Shown in pieces: positions 13,349-23,589 of a stretch of 64,000 nt of DNA. The translations under genes and the position numbers were made by a program. Location of the stretch: NCBI GenBank assembly GCA_021397835.1, contig JAJFZO010000394.1:1-64000 (forward strand), read 5' to 3'. This stretch comes from Moringa oleifera (lineage: Eukaryota > Streptophyta > Magnoliopsida > Brassicales > Moringaceae). Within the stretch, counting starts at the first letter, position 1. Each line of letters begins with the position of its first letter. The notes under the pieces were generated by a model. That model searched no databases and was not told the DNA's origin. It saw only the letters and a program-made list of their open reading frames with translations.

Positions 13349-14846
13349 GATGTTATGGTATCTGACTGATCAATGCCCATAAGTCAATTCAGTTTATCCC
13401 AATTAGTATAATTTAGCTTGACAATAGGTTTATGTTAGGCTGCTCGAGGCAATGGATAGATAAACAGGAGGAGATGTTCCATTACCTATCGATAAATTCT
13501 TCTTCAGCTAGTAACCCCATATAATTATCATACGTGCCACAGTCAAAGGACAATTGATCCATGGATGAACATTATATGGATCGATGATCCTTATTAAGAA
13601 AGAGGTATATTGGTATTAGAATAACATAAACTAAATATCACTTATGATACAAGTAAGCAGCAATATGTATCTACTATCGTACCCATTATTATTATTAAAA
13701 AAATTTCGTAATTAAAATTATCAACATAAATAAAAAGTAGAATAATCATTTGATTATTATAATCTATCAATTCATTATAAATCTTGTAATGGTAACTACT
13801 TCTTATAAGCAGTTAAATCATTATTTATCCACCGAGTTATGACACTATTGGGTACATATCGTGTGCCAATCTTAGTGAACTTCACATACTATCATACTTT
13901 ATTCAAGATCCTCCCATTACCTTTTGCATATCTAAACATGTCCTTGATTGGATCATCAAACAACTATAATTTTGGAATAGGATATATCCGAGACTAGTAC
14001 ATGATATTCCTTGTGGGTCACTTTATATCCTCAATTGGGTCGGATAACCATGACCCTAGGCATTAATTCATACCAGAATATAGGGTGTGAATTCATGGCC
14101 ATGTTATCCTATGAATTAATATATAACCCCTACTAGAGCTCCTTCACATAATTACGCACAACCCTATGTACTTCAACCTGTTTACCTTTTAAAGGAAGAA
14201 CTGCTCCCTCAACTCTTTCCTCAAACTCTCCCATAAATCGATGGTTAGACATCCACTAGTAACATCATCCACCATTTGTGTTGTATATCAATATATTTGT
14301 AAGGATATCCAGTGAAACTTATCATATTGAATTAATAATATAGAAACATAAGGTTTTATGGAAAACATTGGTACGTGAGTTACCTCCACCAATTGAGCAT
14401 ATTATTGAATGTAATCAACCATTAACCATGATAATTACCACATATGTACATCCTTGCCCGAATGATTCTTATATGCCCAGGTTGCATTTAATTTGTCCCA
14501 AAGACAAGAGATTAATGCCAACACAATCTTTCTTTATCTATTATTCATTAATTGGGTTTAGTATCAATCTAATTCTATGAGTTGACTATGATTTCGGCTG
14601 AACAATTACTCAATGATTATGAAACTATACATAATGGTTGGGTTATTATCATATTTCCTTCAAACACCCAAGAAAGTATTTCTTATTAACGACTTATATC
14701 CCATACTACTTTGAACAAATCCTCCCAATGTACTTAGCCCTAGGATGTTTTGATCTGGATAAACTTAATGTCTAATAATTTGGGATTATCTTTTTTGACT
14801 TATTTATAAATATTTCCCATTATTCAAATTGTCAACTTGCACTTAG

Positions 14847-15154
14847 TCTTTCCAAGAGGGATGATATTTGTTGAGGTACACATCAACGAGAAGAAGGTGA
14901 TGGGCATGTTGGATAAGTGTCCGTCAAATTGCTTTATTGCAAAATAAACTGTTAAAGACTTGTTGTTGGAGATATTCGTGATCTTTATGAAGGTTAACTG
15001 TGCTAACTTAAAGGCTAAGAGGGTAAAGGGTGTAGTAAGAGTCAATCTTCAAGTTAGTGGGTTGAAAGGGAAGATTAAGCTTCTCATATGTCCACTTTCT
15101 AATTATGATCTAATCCTGGGTATGGATTTCTTTTGTAAACAAGTGATCTTATAA
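14847..15154 (+). pseudogene. Ty3/gypsy aspartic protease relic, unit 3
   Basis: This is the third copy. The active-site region reads MLDKCPSNCFIAK, so the catalytic aspartate survives here although the glycine does not. A TAA after FIAK (14945-14947) breaks the frame, and the C-terminal LICPLSNYDLILGMDF block follows. Comparing the three copies suggests the ancestral unit already had the stop after FIAK, because units 2 and 3 share it. In that case the amplification copied a pseudogene. Confidence 0.75.
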
Positions 15155-16199
15155 GATGTTATGGTATTTGACTGATCGATGCCCATAAGTCAATTTAGTT
15201 TATCCCAATTTGTATAATTTAGCTTGACAATAGGTTTATGTTAGGCTGTTCGAGGCAATGGATAGAAAAACATAAGGAGATGTTCCATCACTTATTGATA
15301 AATTCTCCTTCAGCTAGTAACCCCATATAATTATCATATGTGCCACAGTCAAAGGACAACTGATCCATGGATGAACATTAGATGGATCGATGATCCTCAT
15401 TAACAAAGAGGTATATTGGTATTAGAATAACATAAAATAAATATCACTTATGATACAAGTAAGCAACAATATGTATCTACTATCATACCCATTATTATTA
15501 TTAAAAAATCGCATAATTAAAATTATCAGCATAAATAAAAAGTAAAATAATCATTTGATTATTATAATTTATTAATTCATTATAAATCTTGTAATGGTAA
15601 CTACTTCTTATAAGCAGTTAAATCATTATTTGTCCACCCAGTTATGACACTATTGGCTACATATTGTGTACCAATCTTAGTGAACTTTACACACTATCAT
15701 ACTTTATTCATGATCCTCCCATTACCTTCTACATATCTGAACATGTCCTTGATTGGATCATTAAACAACTATAATCTTGGCGTAGGATATATCCAAGATT
15801 AGTACATGATATGCCTTGTGGGTCACTTTATATCCTCAATTAGGTCAGATAACCATGACCCTGGGCATTAATTCATACCAGAATATACGGTGTGAATTCA
15901 TGGCCATGTTATCCTATGAACTAATATATAACCCCTATTAGAGCTCCTTCACATAATCACGCACAAACTTATCTACTTCAACCTCTTTACTTTTTAAAGG
16001 AAGAATTACTCCCTCAACTCTTTCCTCAAACTCTCCCACAAATCGATGGTTAGACATCCAGTTGCAACATCATCCACCATTCGTGTTGTATATCAATCTA
16101 TTTGTAAGCATATCCAGTGAAACTTATCATATTGAATTAATAATGTAGAAACATAAGGTTTGATGGAATACATTGGTACCTAATAGTGCTATAAAAATT

Positions 16200-16500
16200 A
16201 TAATAACTGACATTAATTTAATGACAGTTATTCAAAGAACTATCATTAAAAGGTTCATTAGCACTTTTGATGACAGTTATTCCAAAACAGTCATTAAAAA
16301 TAAGGTTTTTAACATCAATTAAAAAAGAATTGGTGTTAGAAAACCCATAACTTAAACATTTAACGTCAGTTCTTGAAGAACTGACATTAAAAGATCTATC
16401 ACTTAAGCGTTTAATATGAGTTCTCAAGGAATTGACGTTAAAAAGCCAGTCACGTAATAAGCCTTTAACGCTAGTTCTTCAAGAACTGGCGTTAAAGGCT
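16200..16500. repeat. Left subterminal inverted-repeat cluster of transposon copy A
   Basis: A series of head-to-head hairpins is built on ttaatgacagtt and ttaacgtcagttctt variants. The clearest is the near-perfect palindrome at about 16464-16500 (gcctttaacgctagttctt paired with aagaactggcgttaaaggc). Such arrays are the usual transposase-binding regions of CACTA elements; the function here is inferred. Confidence 0.75.
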
Positions 16501-16569
16501 AAAATAAGACTTGGACAGCTGCCACCTCTGATAAGCTACACAGACTTTTAACTTTGAGCATGCCCTAAT

Positions 16570-16755
16570 CCGGCTGCATCTCTTGTAGCAGCAGTAGCAG
16601 TAGCGGTAGCAGCCACGACTGCATGCAGCAACAGCAAACGTTGCTGCTACTTGTTGTAGCAACAGCAAACGTTACTACTGCAAGAAGCAGCAGCCATGGC
16701 TACTTATAGCAGCAACAATGGCAGCCCTTGCTACAACTTCTGCTGTAAGCAGCAG
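16570..16755. repeat. Triplet-rich (CAG/GCA-like) repeat inside transposon copy A
   Basis: GC-richer than its surroundings, this stretch consists mostly of degenerate GCA/GTA/GCT triplets with repeated phrases such as gcagcaacagcaaacgttg. The sister element at 58150-58515 carries a longer, regular 50-bp version, so the tract varies in copy number between elements. Confidence 0.75.
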
Positions 16756-16760
16756 CGGCC

Positions 16761-16862
16761 GATGGCGAGTCCACTGGGTATCAGCTCTTGAGGTATGATG
16801 GTGAGTCCACTGGGTATCAGCTCTTGAGGTATGATAATGAGTCCACTGGGTATCAGCTATTG
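16761..16862. repeat. 36-bp tandem repeat, 2.8 units, in transposon copy A
   Basis: The unit begins gatggtgagtccactgggta and starts at 16761, 16797 and 16833, the last unit being partial. The sister element has only about 1.8 units at the same place (58523). Confidence 0.9.
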
Positions 16863-17101
16863 TGTTTTCTTCAATTCCATCTGTAGGTTCTTTTTTTTTT
16901 TAGGTCTTTCTTTTTTTAACATTTTTGTGGACTTAAATTGACACATGAAATATATAGGCAAAGACATGATTAATTATTGGAATATGAAATTCTTTAGTTA
17001 AGAAAGATGAGTGTTTTTCACATTTGCTTTGTACTATCCAGTTTCTGTACATTGTGGGGCATCAAAGCCCCCATCTGATAAGAAATCATCGATGTTGGCA
17101 G

Positions 17102-18174
17102 GGTAACCAAAAATTAAAATTTTCAACAATGGCATTGCTTTTTACCAATGCCATTATGTTAACAACCCCTCTTGAAGCTTGGGCAGAAACATGTGAGGCT
17201 GAAAACTCCTTTTTCAACATGCCTTTATTGCTACTTGTAGCCCTTATTGGGGCCACCATTGGAGGAAAAGTGGTCTTTTATGATTACCTTAAGTTCTGGT
17301 CCTTGATGTTAGTATGAAAAGGTTTCAAAGGATTTGCTGATGAGCATAGATAGAATCAGTAAATATGTGCTTCGCACCCAAAATCTTAGTTGTGTGTACT
17401 CCAATTTGCATCACTCTGGCAGCCCTAGTAATCATAATTGTCAGATAACTTAGTTTAGTTTTAGCAGCAATTTATTGGAGAGTAATGGTGCCACCTAAAG
17501 GTGCTTACTTTCCATTCTGTCTTACAGAGAAATTTCATCAGGGAGTACTCTGCATAACAAGGCTATGTCTTATTCATAATGTACAAAGCCGATGTGTGAA
17601 GCATGATAAGTGCCCAATTTGCATAAGCAAAGACTGATGGCCACCAAATAAAGAGCCATGAGACAATTTCGTTTAGCTTGGAGCCATAATTTTTGAAAGA
17701 ACAGTGTTCTTTACTTATCAAAAAGAAAATGGAGCATTGGTAACACTTAGAATGCTACATCCTCTCATTTTGTTTTTGGATAGAAACACTAGTTGGAGTA
17801 CTTCATAACTTTCAGAGCCTAAAATTGTTAGCTTTACTCACATTTTATCAACCTCATGCATGTATGATAGGGAAGAGGGGAACTGCAAAGATTGAGCGAA
17901 TAGCTGTGTCAGATTAATGCAACTCCGAGAAGGCAAGCTAAAATTGAGTCCTATGCTGCTAACTTGACTTACATACCTGTTGGTGGCAAAATAACAGATA
18001 ATGAAGTAATTGTTGATCAAAAGAAGCAAGAGTTGATTTCTCGACTGAAAACAGGGAAGAACTTTTTGAGGAATCAAGAACATGAAAAGGCATTTATGGA
18101 GTTTAAGACAGCTCTGAAGCTTGCTCAGAACCTGAAGGATCCCATTGAGGAGAAAAAGGCTGCAAGAGACTTAG
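17102..18174 (+). pseudogene. FLU: Captured FLU (FLUORESCENT IN BLUE LIGHT) gene fragment, copy A
   Basis: FLU is a nuclear-encoded chloroplast membrane protein with TPR repeats that represses glutamyl-tRNA reductase and so chlorophyll precursor synthesis. Two exons are readable. Exon a (17102-17264) encodes STMALLFTNAIM, AWAETCEAENSFFNMP and the membrane segment LLLLVALIGATIGG. Exon b (17871-18174) encodes RRQAKIESYAANLTY, PVGGKITDNEVIVD, KKQELISRLKTGKNFLRNQE and the start of the TPR region. The intron is retained, so capture was from genomic DNA. The copy is broken: the donor is GA instead of GT at 17265-17266, 17 bp are lost at the start of exon b relative to copy B, and CAG has become TAG at 17901-17903. 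The transit peptide and most TPRs are absent. Confidence 0.9.
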
Positions 18175-18739
18175 GTTTGTTTCTCTCACTCAGGGTGCTT
18201 TATATTTTATGCATGTATTATATAGTTCTTGCCTTCTGTCTATATTTTACATTATTCATGTGGTTAGCAAGCTAAAAGGAGAAGAGAGTTTACACCATGT
18301 ATGCTATTGAATTTTAAACCGTGAAATACACCCTTCAAGCTATGATTTAGAACAATTTATTCAAGGACACAGGAACTTTTAGTGTTTTGCAGTGATGAGT
18401 TGGCGGCTAAATTGCACATTCAATTTTTTTTCTTGTTCTTATCAGGCTGGTTGGATCTAATTGGCATAACTAGATTTCTTGTCCTATGTTTCTCAACCAC
18501 AAAAATCATTTGTGCATCTTGTCTTCATGTTGTCATTGTCATAGCACAAAATGTTTACATAGCATCTTTGATTCAAATTTTGATTTGGAATTGAATTTAC
18601 TTGATCCAAGGGCGTCACTGCAAAGACAGGGCAAATATTAGGAGGCTATTACATACCACTCAATGGTTTTATAGATCTCTCAATGAGAAAGGGAAGACTC
18701 TGATAACATAAAAGCATATGGAGCAATCGCTGACTGTAG

Positions 18740-19041
18740 ACCTTTTAATGATAGGTCTAATAGAACTGTCATTAAAAGGTCCCCCCTTTAATGACAGTTC
18801 TAATAGAACTATCATTAAAAGGGCCCTCTTTTAATAACAGTTCCATTGAAACTGTCATTAAAAGGTTTCCCCTTTAACGACAGCTCAAATAGAACTGTCA
18901 TTAAAAGGTAATGCTTTTAGTGACACTTCAATAACTGTCATTAAAACTTCTCCCTTTTAATGACATGAAGAAAGATGACATTTTACAACTGTCGTTAAAA
19001 GCCATTTTTAACTGTCATTAAAGCTTTTATTTGTTATAGTG
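18740..19041. repeat. Right subterminal inverted-repeat cluster of transposon copy A
   Basis: Alternating ttttaatgacagttcta and gaactgtcattaaaagg segments form at least five potential hairpins up to the terminal tatagtg. They match the left cluster and the short relative at 51595-51864. Confidence 0.8.
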
Positions 19042-19500
19042 TAAGTTACCTCCACTAATTGAGCACATTATTAAATGTAATCAACCATTAACCATGATAA
19101 TTACCACATATGTACATCTTTGCCCGAATGTTTCTTATATGCCCAGGTTGCATTTAATTTGCCACAAAGATGAGAGATTAATGCCAACACAATCTTTCTT
19201 TATCTGTTATTCATTAATTGGGTTTAGTATCTATCAAATTCTATGAGTTGACTATGATTTCGGCTAAACAATTACTTAATGATTATGAAAGTATACATAA
19301 TGGTTTATTTCCTTCAAACGCCCAAGAAAGTGATCCTTATTGATGACTTATATCCAATACCACTTTGAACCAACCCTCCCAGTCTACTTAGCCTTAGGAT
19401 GTTTTGATCTAGATAAACTTAATGGCTAATAATGTGGGAATATCTTTTTTGAATTATTTATAAATATTTCCCATTATCCAAATTGTGAACTTGTACTTAG

Positions 19501-21441
19501 TGATAATTAACGAATAAATAAACAAGTGTAGTGGTGGATATGATGATTACCCTCAACCAAATGTAACCAAATAATAAACTTAATGTGCATTGGATAGTTA
19601 GATATTATCACAATTTCTTAGTACAATCTCTGATAGTTCTACTAGTGACCTATAAGCATGCATCCCATATGACCATAATCATTAATGAATAGATTGGGCT
19701 GGTTGGATAAACTAGACCTTAAACCCAAGGATGACTATAAGTTGACTAATGTGAGGCTAGAGAGCTGTGGCAATATCATAACCAAGTTATCAACCATGGT
19801 TCCATAGGGTGTACATGATCCTATGTTAATATGAATAGGTTGTCATTATATGGACAAAGAAAGACACCATTTGCTTGGGTATTGGTTATCCAAAGCCATC
19901 AGTAAACCAAATTATGATGTAAATTTACTCTTAGTGGATGATTTAATAACTCCTAGGCATCGGTGCCATTAGATATCATGTGGTTAGATCTTGATAATTA
20001 TCATTACTTGAAATATCTCATTATACTATCTATTGGGTCCAGGGAATTTTCTACAGTCTGATATCGCATACTTGGTGGTATAAAAGAGTTACGAGTATCA
20101 TGTAATGGTGCAAGTCGTAGTTCACTTACACCAACTTTATACTTACATTAGTTGGTTAGCACATATCAGCATGCATTAAGGTAACTGTGTATACTTTATT
20201 CATCATCTACTTTGTCAACCTTAAACCCTAAACTCTAAACTCATATATCAAATCTCATGTTCATTATGTAAGATACCATAATTAATGACTAGGCCAAGGA
20301 TATCTAACTCCCTGATAACCCAATGAAAAAAAGCATTAGATAACTACCTCAAGATGAATTAAGTTAATTGATCTGCACCACAGTCATATGGGCTAAGACT
20401 CTCTCAAGAGGTCTATTACCCAAATTGAATTCCTTTAATTAGTGATGCTAAATAACATTATCTAATCCTATGTACATCATTAACCTAAATAAGTACCTTG
20501 TTAGAATATTCATTGCATTAACTCATAATAACACAACTCTTTGCACTGACAATTTTTATTACTCATTGATGTTTGGGATAAGTGACCTTCATTGTCAAAC
20601 ACAACCACTAATAGTCAATTAATATGAAAGGGTCTAGCAAGAGTACAATGCATAAAATTTAAGCGTGGACTATATATATATATATATATATCAATGTTTA
20701 TTTGAATAATGACTATACCTCGTTAATGCTTGATTGCATGAGTAGGAGGTAGATATTGTCATTTAATATGCACTCCACTTACCTTATAATCAAGTTATGT
20801 ACAATCGACCTTCACAGATTGTTCAATTGGGATAATTATAAATAATTATCTATAGGGATGGCCTTCGAATATATTTAATCCTATTATCACTAGATACCTA
20901 AATTGTAATAAAGATTTAGTTATAACATTTGAGTATCATTAGTTGTTACACGAGTTACAATTAATTTGGTCGACAATCATTAGTTGGTTTACATTAGTAG
21001 ATGAACTCATATTCGTAAGAAAATTAACTATACTAGAGTTAACATAGTATTGTGAAGATTATTTAATTGATGGTAAATTAATAGACCATACTAATTATTT
21101 TACCATGTTAGGGTGAATTAGGTAACTAGTCATGGATATTTAATCCCTTATGTATATTTTTATTGGGCTTAAGATACATACAATTGGGTGGGTGCAGTCT
21201 AGATTATTACTAAAAAATAATGCTAACCCATTCATATGTATCCATTGGCACCATTTACAAGAGTCATCCTAATATTCATTGACATTACCCAGTCCACTAA
21301 ATTGTTATCTAAACCTTTTGCTACCATCTGGTGTGATTATCTCTTTCCTCAAACTAACTCATGTCCACCCAAGATATTAAGACCCACTGAGTATGTACAG
21401 ACTAACTCAACAAAGCCAAGCTTGAAAGAAAATGAGTTTTG
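19501..21441. other. Degraded AT-rich repeat sequence, no gene
   Basis: The texture is the same as at 1-6.7 kb, with no coding frame that I recognise. A perfect (TA)n run lies at 20671-20691. The stretch fills the gap between the tandem units and the second CACTA element. Confidence 0.5.
20671..20691. repeat. (TA)n microsatellite
   Basis: About ten uninterrupted TA dinucleotides. Confidence 0.95.
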
Positions 21442-21971
21442 CACTACAAAAGAATTCAAGTTTAGCAATTGATAAATCCGTCGCTAAATTAAAATAATCT
21501 GTCACTAAATGTTTTAGCGACAGATTAATGATAAATAAAATTGGTAATTAAAATTATTATTGCGCAAAAAAAAACTAAGGATTAAATTTTGTATCTATCA
21601 CTAATTAGCGACCAATAAAAATGTGTCGCTAAATTAGCAATAGATTAATATTTATCGTTAGCTTAACGACAAATTAATCTTTTTCGCTAGTTTAACAACA
21701 AAAACGAAATTTTATCGCTGAAGTTTAGCGACTGACATATGTCTATCACTATTTTAGCGATTGATATTAGTGTGTCGCTAACTAACGATAGATATAAATC
21801 GATCACTAAACTATCATTAATATAATTAAATTTTTTTAAAAAATTAATTTTAAATATAACTAAACAAAGCTAAAATAAAATAAAATAAACGAAAATTCAT
21901 AAAGCAATAAAATAAATGCAAGCTTATATATTATGTTCTCGTCAAATACAATATTATACAAGAAATTACAT

Positions 21972-22187
21972 CTAATTATTAGACGGTGCTGGGTGTTCGT
22001 TACCTAGAAGGAAAGCTTCCATGCTGCCGATGCGCTCATTCATATCAAACTCTCTGTGTAAGCACCCTTGTAACTCAGTCTCGAAGCGTATGCGATCATA
22101 CTCCATTGCCCTATGCTCCTCATCCAATCTTTTTTCTAAAGTTCTACGCTCCTCCTCCATACACTCCACCACAGACTTATGTTCCAA
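21972..22187 (-). CDS. Coiled-coil ORF at the end of the second CACTA element, possible transposase C-terminus
   Basis: A 71-codon minus-strand frame begins MEHKSVVECMEEERRTLEKR and is rich in E, R and K, with a heptad-like pattern across its length; it ends MEAFLLGNEHPAPSNN. A short coiled-coil tail near one element end is typical of the last exon of plant En/Spm-type transposases or their companion protein. I do not see the catalytic domain, however, so the assignment is inference. It is intact as a frame but much too short to be a functional transposase. It may be a final exon spliced to sequence now lost, or a captured host fragment. GC content is higher than in the surrounding sequence, consistent with past coding use. 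Confidence 0.45.
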   Translation of the reverse strand: MEHKSVVECMEEERRTLEKRLDEEHRAMEYDRIRFETELQGCLHREFDMNERIGSMEAFLLGNEHPAPSNN

Positions 22188-22229
22188 CTCTATATGCTCT
22201 TCCGTAACTTTTATCTGAGAATGATCGCA

Positions 22230-23070
22230 CTTAAATTATAATATCCAATTAAACTATTATCCAAATCAAATATAAACTAAAATTCAGTAACAAATAAAAT
22301 TAAAAATTCTAAAATTTAATCAACATCTAATTAACTAATACAAATTTCATAAAAAATCTAACTTAATTATTTATCACAAATTACAATATCTAATTATGCT
22401 ATTAGCTAAATCTAAAATAAACTAAATTGATTTTAAAAAATAAAATTAATAACTCCAAAATTTAATCAACATCTAAGTAAATTAATTTTCATAAAAATAC
22501 GGTTAATTAAATTATTTATGTCATTAAATTACAATGCAATTAAACTATTATCTATCTAATCAATAACAAATAAAATAATTTTATTAACAAATAAAATTAA
22601 CAGTTACAAAATTTAATTAACATCTAACAAATTTAAATTTCATAAAATCTAATTAAATTACTTTTTTCAAATTATATTTTAATTAAACTGTTATCTATCT
22701 AATTTAATATAAACCAATTTATTATTAACCGATAAAATTAATAATTATAGAATTTAATAAATACCTAACTAATTTATTCCATGAAGCTCTAATTAAATTA
22801 TTTATCTTAAATTACAAACTAATTAGATTATTTTCTAAATAATCTAACATAAACTAAACTTATTAACAAATGAAGTTAACAATTATAAAATTTAATTAAT
22901 ATCTAAGTAATTTGAATTTCATAAAAATTTAATTAAAATATTTGTGTTAAATTACAGCCAAATTCAACAATTATCTAATAATACACCATAAATTAAAATT
23001 ATTAAAAAATAAAATAAATAATTAAGAAATTTATTTAAAATCTAAATAATTTCTATAGTTATCAAATCTA
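22230..23070. repeat. AT-rich degenerate tandem repeat, unit about 140-150 bp, about six units
   Basis: The phrase aaaatttaat(c/t)aacatctaa recurs at about 22311, 22457, 22608, 22750, 22887 and 23026, with the same neighbours each time (ttcataaaa after it, aaattaca further on, then actattatctatctaat). The units are strongly diverged. This accounts for the lack of coding sequence in this part of the element. Confidence 0.75.
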
Positions 23071-23589
23071 ATCATAATATTTCAATACAATATTTTTCAA
23101 TCATTAATATTATCATCAAAAAAAATTTCTACAATTACGTGTACAAGTTATCAAGTAAAGAAAGCAAACCTAAAGTAGTGAAAGAGAATATCGTTGTTCG
23201 CGATAGAGAAAATAAAGAAAAAATGACACTGAGCAAGATGCCGAGCAAGAAGAGAGCAGTATAGACATACAGATATGAGAAAGCAAGATAAATGGGGGGA
23301 AAAGAGAGTGGCACTCAAGGGCAAAATGCAAAAATTGAGAAACTTGTGTCTAGACAGATGCAAAGACAATAGGAGAAATAAGGAGAAAGGGTGTGGGCAA
23401 AAGGAAACAAGATTAGCAAGACCGATGGAAAGATAACAATAGAAATAGGGAAAAAGGAAATGGTGCTCGCACGAAAGGAAAAAAATTAGGGTTTTAATTT
23501 TTAATCACTTAGTGACAAAAGTAAGTGGAGGTCACTAGATGTGAAATTCAGCGACCGAAGTCAAGTTTGTCATTGCCTTGATAGTCAAG

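Larger units (their letters stand above)
16184..19041 (+). mobile_element. CACTA-type transposon carrying a captured FLU fragment (copy A)
   Basis: The element is delimited by comparison with the empty site in tandem unit 1 (cctaagttacc near 12568-12578). Here the same site reads cctaa, element, taagttacc, so there is a 3-bp target duplication TAA (16181-16183 and 19042-19044), as expected for CACTA (CMC) transposons. The right end is ttgttatagtg, whose complement begins CACTA. The left end reads TAGTGCTATAAAA, where the sister copy at 57762 has CACTACTATAAAA. Subterminal regions on both sides are packed with short inverted repeats of the ttaatgacagtt type. No transposase is present, so it is non-autonomous. 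The cargo is a triplet-rich repeat, a 36-bp tandem repeat and a genomic piece of FLU including introns. Confidence 0.9.
11256..19500 (+). repeat. Three direct tandem units of about 1.8 kb, third split by a transposon
   Basis: Three units start at the same tcttt(c/t)(c/t)aagaggga motif: 11256-13040 (1,785 bp), 13041-14846 (1,806 bp), and 14847-16183 plus 19045-19500 (1,793 bp once the CACTA insertion and its duplicated TAA are removed). All end at the same acttag phase. Each unit contains a Ty3-type protease relic, then AT-rich sequence, then a block that starts with gttacctccacc. This pattern is a local tandem triplication of one decayed retroelement segment, not three independent insertions. 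The units differ by scattered substitutions and small indels, so the amplification is not recent. Confidence 0.9.

Noticed and set aside
16570..16755. CRISPR-like or coding interpretation of the triplet tract
   Set aside because: No constant repeat/spacer alternation; it is a degenerate triplet repeat inside a plant transposon.
20218..20245. Telomere-like aaaccctaaactctaaac
   Set aside because: Only one to two imperfect units, too short for an interstitial telomere.
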